From Comamonadaceae bacterium (lineage in GTDB: Bacteria > Pseudomonadota > Gammaproteobacteria > Burkholderiales > Burkholderiaceae_C), in contig CANFOS010000004.1 of NCBI GenBank assembly GCA_947448735.1, forward strand, positions 186,001 through 250,000: 64,000 nucleotides of DNA, written 5' to 3'. Of this stretch, positions 8,947-16,400 are shown in pieces. The notes under the pieces were generated by a model. The model saw only the letters and a program-made list of their open reading frames with translations. It was not told where the DNA came from and ran no database searches. The translations under genes and the position numbers were made by a program. Each line of letters begins with the position of its first letter. The stretch's first letter is position 1.

Positions 8947-9798
8947 CTATTTCGGTGGCTGGTGCGAGGCGTTACCAAGGACTGTTTCAGCACGGCGTGA
9001 TCGCTTGAGCGGGTACACAAGCTGTGTCAGCCAGGACTCCGGCCCGTGCGCCCTGTCATCCGTCAGGCCATAAGCCGGCGGGTAGCGCCGCGTGATGTGG
9101 GCGGTACCAAACAGCACGTCCCACAAAAACAGCAAATTGCCGTAGTTACCGGTGTAGTGGCCCACGCCATCGTCCTGCACCAGCGCATGGTGCGCATAGT
9201 GGGTAGCGGGTGTCGAAACGGTTCGCTCGACCACCCAGGCCAGCGGGCGAAGCACGTGGTAGCGGTACAGCCACTGGTCCCAGCGCACGGCGGAATGGGC
9301 GCCAATGATCACTGACAGCTTGACGATGGAATAGACCACGTAGACCCAACCAAACCCGAGGTAAATGAGCACACCCGACAGCCACAGGCCCGGCATCAGG
9401 GCGTAGTAAAAGGCATTGTTGCGGTAGACGATGCGCACACTCATATAGGCAGCGGAGTGGTGCGCCCGGTGCAGAGGCCACATGAAGGAGGTGTGACTGA
9501 GTCGGTGCCAAAAGTACTGGGTCAGGTCGTCTGCCAGCAACAACACCAGCACCATTTGCCATACCGGCCAGCCAGCCAGGGCGTTGCGTTGCTCTGGCAT
9601 CAACCAGACGCACAAAGCGTCGGCAGCAGCGACCACAGCCCCCGCGATCAGTGGAAAGATCAAGGTGACGGCGATGTCGAGTCGGTTGTCTTCGCGTGTG
9701 GCTTGCGGGGCAAAGAAGCGCCTTTGCACAAGCTCGGCCAGCGCAAAGGTGCCTAGCACAGAGAAAACAGCCAACAGTTGCACAGTTTGTGTTTGCAT
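8947..9798 (-). CDS. Fatty acid hydroxylase/sterol desaturase superfamily membrane enzyme
   Basis: 283 residues from the ATG at 9798; the upstream in-frame alternative adds a non-conserved stretch. Several transmembrane helices are visible. The three histidine clusters of the di-iron superfamily are present: HRLSH (98-102), HRAHH (110-114) and HYAHH near residue 203. Members hydroxylate or desaturate sterols, fatty acids or carotenoids, or cleave alkylglycerol ethers, using O2. It is the first gene of a two-gene operon behind a good promoter (TTGACA-N17-TACACT) overlapped by a TetR-type palindrome. The substrate is not determinable; the neighbouring acyl-CoA ligase and AlmA-like enzyme point to a long-chain or polycyclic lipid. 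Confidence 0.9.
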   Translation of the reverse strand: MQTQTVQLLAVFSVLGTFALAELVQRRFFAPQATREDNRLDIAVTLIFPLIAGAVVAAADALCVWLMPEQRNALAGWPVWQMVLVLLLADDLTQYFWHRLSHTSFMWPLHRAHHSAAYMSVRIVYRNNAFYYALMPGLWLSGVLIYLGFGWVYVVYSIVKLSVIIGAHSAVRWDQWLYRYHVLRPLAWVVERTVSTPATHYAHHALVQDDGVGHYTGNYGNLLFLWDVLFGTAHITRRYPPAYGLTDDRAHGPESWLTQLVYPLKRSRRAETVLGNASHQPPK

Positions 9799-9889
9799 CG
9801 TAGGTCTTGTTGATGGGATGACGATCCTGCCGCCCTTTGACACGAACTGACATGAAGAGGCGCGTTCAAGCGTCCCGCTAGAAAGCTGT

Positions 9890-9909
9890 TCAATACATCA
9901 GTGTATTGA
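9890..9909. promoter_or_regulatory. TetR-type operator, site 3 (perfect palindrome)
   Basis: TCAATACA (9890-9897), 4-bp spacer, TGTATTGA (9902-9909): perfect 8-bp arms. It covers the -10 and start region of the minus-strand hydroxylase promoter. Confidence 0.7.
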
Positions 9910-9928
9910 GTGCCAGGTAGCCTGTCAA
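9900..9928 (-). promoter_or_regulatory. Promoter of the hydroxylase/SDR operon
   Basis: On the minus strand a perfect -35 TTGACA (9923-9928) and TACACT (9900-9905) are separated by 17 bp. The -10 is inside the operator at 9890-9909, a classic repressor arrangement. The remaining sequence between the two divergent start codons (9799-10102) holds only this promoter, the two palindromes and the ligase leader. Confidence 0.65.
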
Positions 9929-9990
9929 TAGGCGCCCTTGCAATGTGCGCTTCAGCTTTTAAAAAAGACGCCATGCCCCACTATTTTTTA

Positions 9991-10008
9991 CAATACACTG
10001 ATGTATTG
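9991..10008. promoter_or_regulatory. TetR-type operator, site 4 (perfect palindrome), by the acyl-CoA ligase gene
   Basis: CAATACA (9991-9997), 4-bp spacer, TGTATTG (10002-10008): perfect 7-bp arms. A plus-strand -10-like TACAAT is at 9989-9994, overlapping the left arm, about 110 bp before the ligase ATG. Confidence 0.7.
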
Positions 10009-10102
10009 ACGGCGGTGAAATTAGAACATGTTGTCGGCAGCGCCTGAGCGCTTTCCCGATACCTTGAGACGAAGCAGTCAACCATTCACCCAGAAATAAA
10101 GC

Positions 10103-11773
10103 ATGGAAAAAATCTGGATCAAAAGCTACTCTGCAGGAGTCCCTGAAAATATTGACCTGGGCGCGCTGCATTCCATTGCGCAATATTTCACTGATGCCGC
10201 CAGGCAGTACGCAGATCGTGACGCGTTCATCAGCGGATCCACCGGTGTAGCCATGACTTACAGCCAGTTGGACAAGCTGTCGGAACGGGTGGCCGCCTAT
10301 TTTCAGTCCGAACTCAATCTGGCCCAGGGCGCACGCGTTGCCTTGATGATGCCCAATTTGCTGCAATATCCGGTCTGCTTGTTCGGCCTGTTGCGTGCGG
10401 GTTACGTGGTGGTCAACGTGAATCCGATGTATACCGCCCGCGAACTGGAGCACCAGCTCAAGGATTCAGGCGCGCAGGCGATGGTCATCGTTGACGTTTT
10501 TGCGCACACGCTGGCCAAGGTGATCAGCAACACCGCCGTCAAACATGTGGTGGTCACAGGCCTGGCCGACATGATGCCGTGGCCCAAACGGGTGCTGGGC
10601 AACTTTCTGGTCCGCAAGCTTAAAAAAATGGTGCCCGCGTACAGCTTGCCGGGCAGCGTGACGTATCTGGGCATGCTGGCACGTGGTGCGTTGTCGGTGT
10701 TCAAACCGGTCGACATCCAGCCCAATGACCTTGCTTTTTTGCAGTACACCGGCGGAACCACGGGCGTGTCAAAGGGCGCGATGCTGACGCACCTCAACAT
10801 CCTTGCCAATGCCAAACAGGGTCAGGTCTGGTTCGACCCCTTTCTGGATAAAAACGCAGACCTGATCAGCATCACGGCCATTCCGCTGTACCACATCTTT
10901 GCGCTGGGGTCGTGCCTGGGCTTTGTCGGCATGGGCGGCACCAACGTGCTGGTGGCCGACCCGCGCAACATTCCCGCCTTTGTCAAAGTGTTGAGCCGCT
11001 ACCGCTTTGTCTCGTTGCCTGCGGTGAACACGCTGTTCAATGGCCTGGTCAATAACCCAGACTTCGCAAAAGTAAATTTCAGTCAACTGCGCGTTGCCAT
11101 CGGCGGTGGTGCGGCGGTGCAGCGCGCTGTTGCAGAGCGCTGGCAACACATCACCCAAACCCCGCTGATTGAAGGTTATGGGCTGACCGAGTGCTCACCC
11201 ACCGTCACCGTGAACCCGCTAGACCTGAAAGCCTTCAACGGTAGCATTGGCCTGCCAGTGCCCTCCACCGAGGTGTCCATTCGCAACGCAGATGGCGAGG
11301 AACTGCCTGTGGGTGAAGCCGGTGAACTCTGCGTCCGCGGCCCGCAAGTGATGCAGGGCTACTGGCAGCGGCCTCTTGAAACCGCTGCGGTGATGACGGC
11401 GGATGGTTTTTTACGCACCGGTGATGTCGCGGTGATGGATGGCAATGGTTTCCTCAAACTGGTCGACCGCCTCAAAGACATGATTCTGGTGTCCGGCTTT
11501 AATGTCTACCCGAATGAAATCGAAGATGTCGTGATGATGCACCCGGGCGTTTTGGAAGTGGCGGCTGTTGGCAAGCCAAACCAACATTCAGGTGAGTCGG
11601 TGCTGATTTATGTGGTCAAGAAAACAGCTGACTTGACGAAAGAAGATCTCATGCGGCATTGCCGCGAAAATCTGACCGCCTACAAAATGCCACGTCAGAT
11701 TGAGTTCTTGGCTGAGTTGCCTAAAAGCAATGTCGGCAAGATTTTGAGGCGCGAGCTGCGCGAGCGGGTCTGA
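10103..11773 (+). CDS. Long-chain fatty-acid--CoA ligase (AMP-forming, FadD-like)
   Basis: 556 residues. The AMP-binding signature YTGGTTGVSKGAMLTH is near residue 215, GYGLTECSP near 355, and the adenylate-forming TGD motif (FLRTGDVAVMDGNG) and DRLKDMILVSGFNVYP near 435-470; the C-terminal catalytic lysine region reads LPKSNVGKILRRELR. These place it with FadD-type long-chain acyl-CoA synthetases, which activate carboxylic acids with ATP and CoA. Length and motif order are normal. It is divergent from the hydroxylase operon with TetR-type palindromes between, so it probably activates an acid produced by the island's oxidative enzymes before beta-oxidation (inference). The decayed hydrolase copy starts only about 20 bp after its stop. 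Confidence 0.93.
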   Translation: MEKIWIKSYSAGVPENIDLGALHSIAQYFTDAARQYADRDAFISGSTGVAMTYSQLDKLSERVAAYFQSELNLAQGARVALMMPNLLQYPVCLFGLLRAGYVVVNVNPMYTARELEHQLKDSGAQAMVIVDVFAHTLAKVISNTAVKHVVVTGLADMMPWPKRVLGNFLVRKLKKMVPAYSLPGSVTYLGMLARGALSVFKPVDIQPNDLAFLQYTGGTTGVSKGAMLTHLNILANAKQGQVWFDPFLDKNADLISITAIPLYHIFALGSCLGFVGMGGTNVLVADPRNIPAFVKVLSRYRFVSLPAVNTLFNGLVNNPDFAKVNFSQLRVAIGGGAAVQRAVAERWQHITQTPLIEGYGLTECSPTVTVNPLDLKAFNGSIGLPVPSTEVSIRNADGEELPVGEAGELCVRGPQVMQGYWQRPLETAAVMTADGFLRTGDVAVMDGNGFLKLVDRLKDMILVSGFNVYPNEIEDVVMMHPGVLEVAAVGKPNQHSGESVLIYVVKKTADLTKEDLMRHCRENLTAYKMPRQIEFLAELPKSNVGKILRRELRERV

Positions 11774-11789
11774 ATAAGGATGCCAGCTC

Positions 11790-12185
11790 GTAGAAATGTC
11801 GGAAGTCCACGACCGATTTGGTTGTACGCCGCCTGTTGATTGACCTCAGCACGCCTTTTGAAAAGCGCTGGTGTGGTGGTGACGCTTTCAAGTCAGCGTT
11901 CTTCAATGCTTTGTCGATGAGCTTTCCGGTGGGCGAGCGGTACTTGATGGACTCGGTGCGCAATGGCCTGAAAGCCCTGCCGCAGTCAGAGCGGGATAAG
12001 TACGCGGCCTAGGTCAAGGGCTTTGCGGGGACAAGAGGCTACCCACACACGGATCCACTTGCCTGTTTTTGGCTTGGTATGGTGGCAGTGGCTAACCCCT
12101 GTCGCTTGCTGAAACCGAGAGAAAATTCGTCGAACCTGAAGGAGCGTATGCTTGGCAATGACGCCGAAATGGGTGCCTTGCGCAT
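11790..12185 (+). pseudogene. Decayed, internally deleted copy of the hydrolase/unknown-protein gene pair
   Basis: ATG TCG GAA at 11797 starts like the intact hydrolase at 14041 but runs out of frame at once; the family frame resumes with LVVRRLLIDLSTPFEKRW. Bases 11836-12020 match 14068-14252 at about 96% by eye (constant offset 2232), including a nonsense change (GAG to TAG at 12010). Near 12055 the match jumps to the start of the next gene (as at 14917), and near 12118 it jumps again to the region like 15243, so about 620 bp and about 270 bp are missing. It ends 4 bp before the sulfatase stop codon. No functional product is expected. Confidence 0.85.
11836..12020 (+). repeat. Direct repeat of 14068-14252 flanking the lone sulfatase
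   Basis: About 185 bp nearly identical to 14068-14252, in the same orientation. Similarity begins abruptly: the preceding 20-30 bp differ although they encode similar residues. It marks a duplication or recombination boundary on either side of the sulfatase at 12190-13872. Confidence 0.8.
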
Positions 12186-12189
12186 GCGC

Positions 12190-13872
12190 TCAGTTACCGT
12201 AGTAAATGTACTCATCCGTTGGCAGCGATGTTTGCCGAAGATTTTTATCAATGCTGATGGCAGCCTCGGCCATGGAAGGCCAACTTGGCTTGACTTGCGT
12301 GTCATTGAAGGCTTCTAACTCCTTCTTCATGCTGGCCACTCTGGCGGGTTCTTGCGTAGCCAAATTGACTTTTTCGGTCGGGTCTGCGGCCAGGTGGTAG
12401 AGCCAGTCTTTGCGGGGGTTTTGCGTCACCTGCAATTTCCAATCGCCTTTTCGTATCACCCGATACGTGTCGGTTCGCCAGAACAAAGAACGGTCGGGTC
12501 CTTTGTCGGCAGGCTTGGCGATTTGGGGTAGCAGGTTAATGCCATCCATGGGCCTGTCAGTGGGTAGCCTAGCGCCAGTGGCGGCGGCCACCGTGGTGAA
12601 GATGTCCATGTGGTTGACAGGCAGTTGCGGCTTCACACCCTTGGGAATGCCTGCGGGCCAACGCATGAACAGGGGGACCCGAATGCCGCCTTCAAAAAAC
12701 GTGGCCTTCCAACCGCGGTAGGGGCTGTTCAAGCCATCGAGACCGACATAATGCGCACCGCCGTTGTCGCTGGTGAAAATCACAATGGTGTTGTCGTCCA
12801 AGCCTTTGTCTTTCAGTGTTTGCAGCACACGGCCAATGTTGCGGTCTAGGTTGCGCACCATGGCGGCATACACGCGCAATGTGTGATCTTCAATGTGCGA
12901 CAGCGCTTCGTAGTCTTCTTTGGTGGCTTGCAATGGCGTATGCGGCGCGGTGTAGGCCAGGTAAAGAAAGAAGGGTTGATGCCGGTTGGCCTCAATGGCT
13001 TTTTCTGCTTCGTCAGTGACGTAATCTGTCACATAACGCTTAGGCTTGAAGAGTTCGCTGTTGTTAAAGCGCATGCCAAAACTGCCTGCTGCCCATTGAA
13101 ACTTGTCAATGATGTCAAATGATTGCTGAGAGTTGACCACATTGGGATCTTTTTCTGGCAAGTAAAGGGAGCTGGCATGCGGAAAAGACAAAGACTCATC
13201 AAAACCATGCGCATAGGCTCTAAATTCAGGTGCATCGCCCAAATGCCACTTGCCTACATGCAGCGTTCTGTAACCTTGTCCCTTGAGCAACCTGGCCATC
13301 GTGATTTCTGAGCGTGGCAGTCCCATGGTTTCGTAAGGGATGAGGTCTTTTTCACGATCCGCGTGATAAATGGTGTCATGCACTTGGTTGGGGCTCTTGT
13401 AGTGGCCAATGACTTTCATGAACTGCTTGGGCGTTGGCGTGAACTCATATCCAAACCGAGTGGGATAGCGTCCAGTCATCATGGCGGCACGTGAAGGCGC
13501 GCAGGTGGCATTGCCCGAATAGCTGGTTTCAAAATTGGCACCCTGCTGCGCCAAGCTGTTGATAAAGGGGGTGGGCACGGTGCCTTTGGCAAGGCCGCCA
13601 CCGTTCAAGCTGATGTCGTTGTAGCCCAAGTCGTCTGCCACAATCAGAATGACATTGGGCGGTTTGATGCCGGTACTGGCTTCAGGACTCGCCGACTTGC
13701 CTTTTGGAATGGCCCAAGTGACTTCCCTGTTGGGCGCATGCTCTTGTCTAATGAAGAGTTTGACCACCCACAAAAGCACCTCTGCTTGGCCACCTTTGAC
13801 ATAAAGCCCGCCTACCACCAGCACGACGGCTGAAATCAACAATCCAAAAGCAATGACAATTTTCTTCAGCAT
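12190..13872 (-). CDS. Membrane-anchored sulfatase (arylsulfatase A-like)
   Basis: 560 residues. An N-terminal hydrophobic helix (5-24) with no clear cleavage site suggests a periplasmic enzyme tethered to the inner membrane. LIVADDLGYNDIS supplies metal aspartates; the canonical CAPSRAAMMTG motif has the modifiable cysteine at C124; VGKWHLGD and FTSDNGGAHY complete the active site. It is clearly paralogous along its length to the sulfatase at 16401 (shared SLYLPEKDP-, VYAAMV--DR-, LDDNTIVIFTSDNG-, RPMDGINLLP-like blocks). It is a lone minus-strand gene between a decayed and an intact copy of the hydrolase gene, and its sequence and leader look more AT-rich than the neighbours (by eye), which suggests separate acquisition. 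A TetR-type palindrome lies 85 bp upstream. Confidence 0.93.
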   Translation of the reverse strand: MLKKIVIAFGLLISAVVLVVGGLYVKGGQAEVLLWVVKLFIRQEHAPNREVTWAIPKGKSASPEASTGIKPPNVILIVADDLGYNDISLNGGGLAKGTVPTPFINSLAQQGANFETSYSGNATCAPSRAAMMTGRYPTRFGYEFTPTPKQFMKVIGHYKSPNQVHDTIYHADREKDLIPYETMGLPRSEITMARLLKGQGYRTLHVGKWHLGDAPEFRAYAHGFDESLSFPHASSLYLPEKDPNVVNSQQSFDIIDKFQWAAGSFGMRFNNSELFKPKRYVTDYVTDEAEKAIEANRHQPFFLYLAYTAPHTPLQATKEDYEALSHIEDHTLRVYAAMVRNLDRNIGRVLQTLKDKGLDDNTIVIFTSDNGGAHYVGLDGLNSPYRGWKATFFEGGIRVPLFMRWPAGIPKGVKPQLPVNHMDIFTTVAAATGARLPTDRPMDGINLLPQIAKPADKGPDRSLFWRTDTYRVIRKGDWKLQVTQNPRKDWLYHLAADPTEKVNLATQEPARVASMKKELEAFNDTQVKPSWPSMAEAAISIDKNLRQTSLPTDEYIYYGN

Positions 13873-13956
13873 AGATAGCTCATAGAGGCGGGTTTCAGAA
13901 GCCTGGATGGTGAACCCCCAGACTTTTGCTCCAAATCAGAAAAAACAATTTAAAAA

Positions 13957-13972
13957 CATACATTCATGTATG
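13957..13972. promoter_or_regulatory. TetR-type operator, site 5, in the sulfatase/hydrolase divergent region
   Basis: CATACA (13957-13962), spacer TTCA, TGTATG (13967-13972): a perfect palindrome sharing the ATACA-N4-TGTAT core with sites 3 and 4 but lacking their outer TCA/TGA. It lies between the divergent starts at 13872 and 14041. The surrounding 13920-14040 is AT-rich. Confidence 0.55.
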
Positions 13973-14040
13973 GAAAATATAGCAAAATAAGGAAGCTTCG
14001 AGAAGCTATCCAAAACCCTCGGTCCTCTAGAAATATTTTC

Positions 14041-14865
14041 ATGTCCGAACTTGCAGTTAGAAAACTATTGATTGACCTCAGCACGCCTTTTGAAAAGCGC
14101 TGGTGTGGTGGTGACGCTTTCAAGTCAGCGTTCTTTAATGCTTTGTCGATGAGCTTTCCGGTGGGCGAGCAGTACTTTATGGACTCGGTGCGCAATGGCC
14201 TGAAAGCCTTGCCGCAGTCAGAGCAGGACAAGTACGCGGCCGAGGTCAAGGGCTTTGCCGGACAAGAGGCCACCCACAGACGGATCCACTTTTTGTTCAA
14301 CGGCCATCTGGAAAACCTGGGCTACAGCAACGAAATTGAGCGGCGCGCCTTGAGGCGACTCAAGGCCAACGCCCATCGTGATCTACGCATACATGTTGCT
14401 GCCACCGCTGCCACGGAGCACTTCACGGCTATTTTTGCCGACTGGTTGCTCCGCCACCCTGAGGCGCTTGCCGGTGCCGATCCAAGGCTGAGAACCATGT
14501 GGCTTTGGCACAGTGCGGAAGAGTCCGAGCATCGCTGCACCGCCTTTGATATTTACCAAGCGGTCAGTGGCGATCATGCTTGGCGCGTGCGAATCTTTCG
14601 CTACATCACGTTTGTCTTCCTGACAGATGTGTTGCGCCAAACTGTGCGTAATCTCTGGCACGACGGCAGCCTATTTAGCTGGCGTAGCTGGCGCAGCGGC
14701 GCCAAGCTGCTATTCGCCAAAGACGGCCTGGTGCGCAGCAACTACGGTTTGTGGCGCAACTATTTTTCGCCCACCTTTCACCCTGGCCAGCATGATGCAG
14801 CGCTTTCAAAGCAATGGCTGCGGGACAACGCGGCGCAGTTCTCCCTGGTTGGGCAGCAGGCCTAG
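14041..14865 (+). CDS. Predicted metal-dependent hydrolase (PF10118/COG3687-type)
   Basis: 274 residues from the ATG at 14041; an earlier ATG (13966) would start inside the operator palindrome and add a non-conserved tail. Conserved blocks ALSMSFPVGEQYFMDSVR, GFAGQEATHRRIH (residues 70-82), ATEHFTAIFADWLL and LWHSAEESEHR carry Glu and ExxH motifs spaced like a ferritin-type di-iron site, so despite the family name it may be a di-iron oxygenase or oxidase-like protein (inference). Similar proteins often accompany long-chain alkane/lipid loci. The first nine codons are AT-rich and differ sharply from the degenerate copy at 11797, while the next 185 bp are nearly identical, so the gene may be a recombinant. 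It heads the eight-gene operon that ends at 22133. Confidence 0.85.
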   Translation: MSELAVRKLLIDLSTPFEKRWCGGDAFKSAFFNALSMSFPVGEQYFMDSVRNGLKALPQSEQDKYAAEVKGFAGQEATHRRIHFLFNGHLENLGYSNEIERRALRRLKANAHRDLRIHVAATAATEHFTAIFADWLLRHPEALAGADPRLRTMWLWHSAEESEHRCTAFDIYQAVSGDHAWRVRIFRYITFVFLTDVLRQTVRNLWHDGSLFSWRSWRSGAKLLFAKDGLVRSNYGLWRNYFSPTFHPGQHDAALSKQWLRDNAAQFSLVGQQA

Positions 14866-14868
14866 GCC

Positions 14869-15498
14869 ATGACGTTGCTGCTGTCCATCGCTATCCCGCT
14901 GGCAGTGATCTACGGCCTGTTTTTGGCTTGGTATGGTGGCAGTGGCCAGCCCCTGTCGCTTGCTGAGATCGAGCACTTCGTGGCTGAACTCCATGCCCAT
15001 GCCCGAAGTGAAAGGGACAGCGCGGCCGTCGCTGAGGTTCGTCTGCTTCTGGCAAACGATGACGGTAAGGAGTTTGTCATGCAGAACCTGGTTCGGCATC
15101 GCCCCAGAGCGGCTTATCCACCAGGTTATCCACCAGCTTATGCCTACGATGACGACGCCCGCAAGGCCGACATGCGTTGGGGAAAGGCCATCTTGTGGCC
15201 CTTGCTTAGATTCGGTAACCATCCCGTTTTTGTGGCGCAGCGATGCGGGAAATTCGTGGAACCTGAAGGAGCGGATGCCTGGCATTACGTTGCCATGGTG
15301 CGCTACCGCAGTCGCCGCGACTTTCTGCGCTTTGCCTTGGTGGTTCAAAAAGCTGGCCTGACCGTTCACAAATGGGCGGCCATAGAAAAGACACATGTCT
15401 TTCCGGTCAGGCCGCTGGTCAGTCTTGTTTTTGTCCGAGGCTTGATGGCCACTGCGCTGGTTTTTTTCGGCGCCTTGATTTATCTACTGGCGCGCTAG
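14869..15498 (+). CDS. Uncharacterised protein with terminal membrane helices
   Basis: 209 residues, ATG 3 bp after the preceding stop. Hydrophobic segments lie at the N-terminus (3-20) and C-terminus (about 185-207), with a soluble part between. The part containing WHYVAMVRYRSRRDFLRFAL looks like a dimeric alpha-beta barrel/EthD or DUF1330-type segment; the rest is unfamiliar. Its fate is tied to the hydrolase: the decayed copy at 11790-12185 contains remnants of both genes in the same order, so the two probably work together. Confidence 0.75.
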   Translation: MTLLLSIAIPLAVIYGLFLAWYGGSGQPLSLAEIEHFVAELHAHARSERDSAAVAEVRLLLANDDGKEFVMQNLVRHRPRAAYPPGYPPAYAYDDDARKADMRWGKAILWPLLRFGNHPVFVAQRCGKFVEPEGADAWHYVAMVRYRSRRDFLRFALVVQKAGLTVHKWAAIEKTHVFPVRPLVSLVFVRGLMATALVFFGALIYLLAR

Positions 15499-15544
15499 CA
15501 AGTCAACTGGCTTGTATTCCTTCAACCCTTTGCCAAGTCAACGC

Positions 15545-16384
15545 ATGACCACCCTCTTTTTCATCGTCGTTACAGTGCTGGCGCTGTTTGCCTGGCTGGG
15601 ACTTCCGGCCACCCTCAGGGCGTTTGGTCTGCATCCGGCCTATGACGGGGATTTACACACTTTGCCCGGCGGCAAGGCACTGATCATCACCACCAGCCAG
15701 GCCACGCTGGGGGAGGGCGGCAAGGCCACGGGCGTCTTTGGCTCCGAGATGACCGCGCCTTACTATGAGTTTCTTGAGGCCGGCATGAAGGTGGATGTGG
15801 CCAGCATTCAAGGTGGTGCCATCCCGATTGAGCCCGACTCGTTTCGCTGGTTTCTGGCAGCACCGTCTGACAAACGCTACCTGAAAGATGCGGTCTTTCA
15901 GGCCCAGGTCAAAGCCTCCATGAAGATAGACGCGATTGACTTCACGCAGTACGACATCATCTTTCTGGCCGGTGGCTGGGGGGCTGCCTATGACCTTGGC
16001 ACATCGACCGTGCTGGGCCAGAAGATCACGCAGGCCTGGGCCGCGGGTAAAGTCATGGGCGGCGTTTGTCACGGGCCACTGGGCTTGTTGCTGGCCACAG
16101 ACGTCAATGGTCAGCCGCTGGTCAAAGGCAAACACCTCACCGCAGTCACCAACCGGCAGGTCAAACAACTGGGCATCACCATCACGCCGCAGCACCCCGA
16201 GCGAGAGCTTCGCGCAGCAGGCGCGCTGTTTGAAAGCGTCAGTGCGGCATTGGAACCCTTTGCCAACCTCACGGTCGTGGACGGCCGTCTCGTCACGGGC
16301 CAGAACCAGAACGCCGGTGTTGAGACCGCCCAGAAGATGCTGCGCGCCTCAGGTGGGACCGTCAAGAATAAAACAAAAACGTAG
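15545..16384 (+). CDS. DJ-1/PfpI superfamily protein with N-terminal membrane anchor
   Basis: 279 residues from the ATG at 15545; a TTG 33 bp upstream is possible but unnecessary. A hydrophobic helix at 5-25 is followed by a class I glutamine amidotransferase-like domain: ALIITTSQAT, GSEMTAPYYEF (E68), IIFLAGGWGAAYDL and the nucleophile elbow GGVCHGPLG with C175-H176. This architecture resembles Hsp31/PfpI-type proteins, which act as glyoxalases, deglycases, chaperones or amidases. The membrane anchor suggests a periplasmic location like its operon neighbours the sulfatase and FGE. The substrate is unknown; a protective or hydrolytic role is a guess. Confidence 0.85.
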   Translation: MTTLFFIVVTVLALFAWLGLPATLRAFGLHPAYDGDLHTLPGGKALIITTSQATLGEGGKATGVFGSEMTAPYYEFLEAGMKVDVASIQGGAIPIEPDSFRWFLAAPSDKRYLKDAVFQAQVKASMKIDAIDFTQYDIIFLAGGWGAAYDLGTSTVLGQKITQAWAAGKVMGGVCHGPLGLLLATDVNGQPLVKGKHLTAVTNRQVKQLGITITPQHPERELRAAGALFESVSAALEPFANLTVVDGRLVTGQNQNAGVETAQKMLRASGGTVKNKTKT

Positions 16385-16400
16385 TCCCGAGACACCCTTC

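Noticed and set aside
13957..13972. Insertion-sequence end or target-site duplication at the AT-rich boundary
   Set aside because: No transposase or matching inverted end is seen; the palindrome fits the operator family better.
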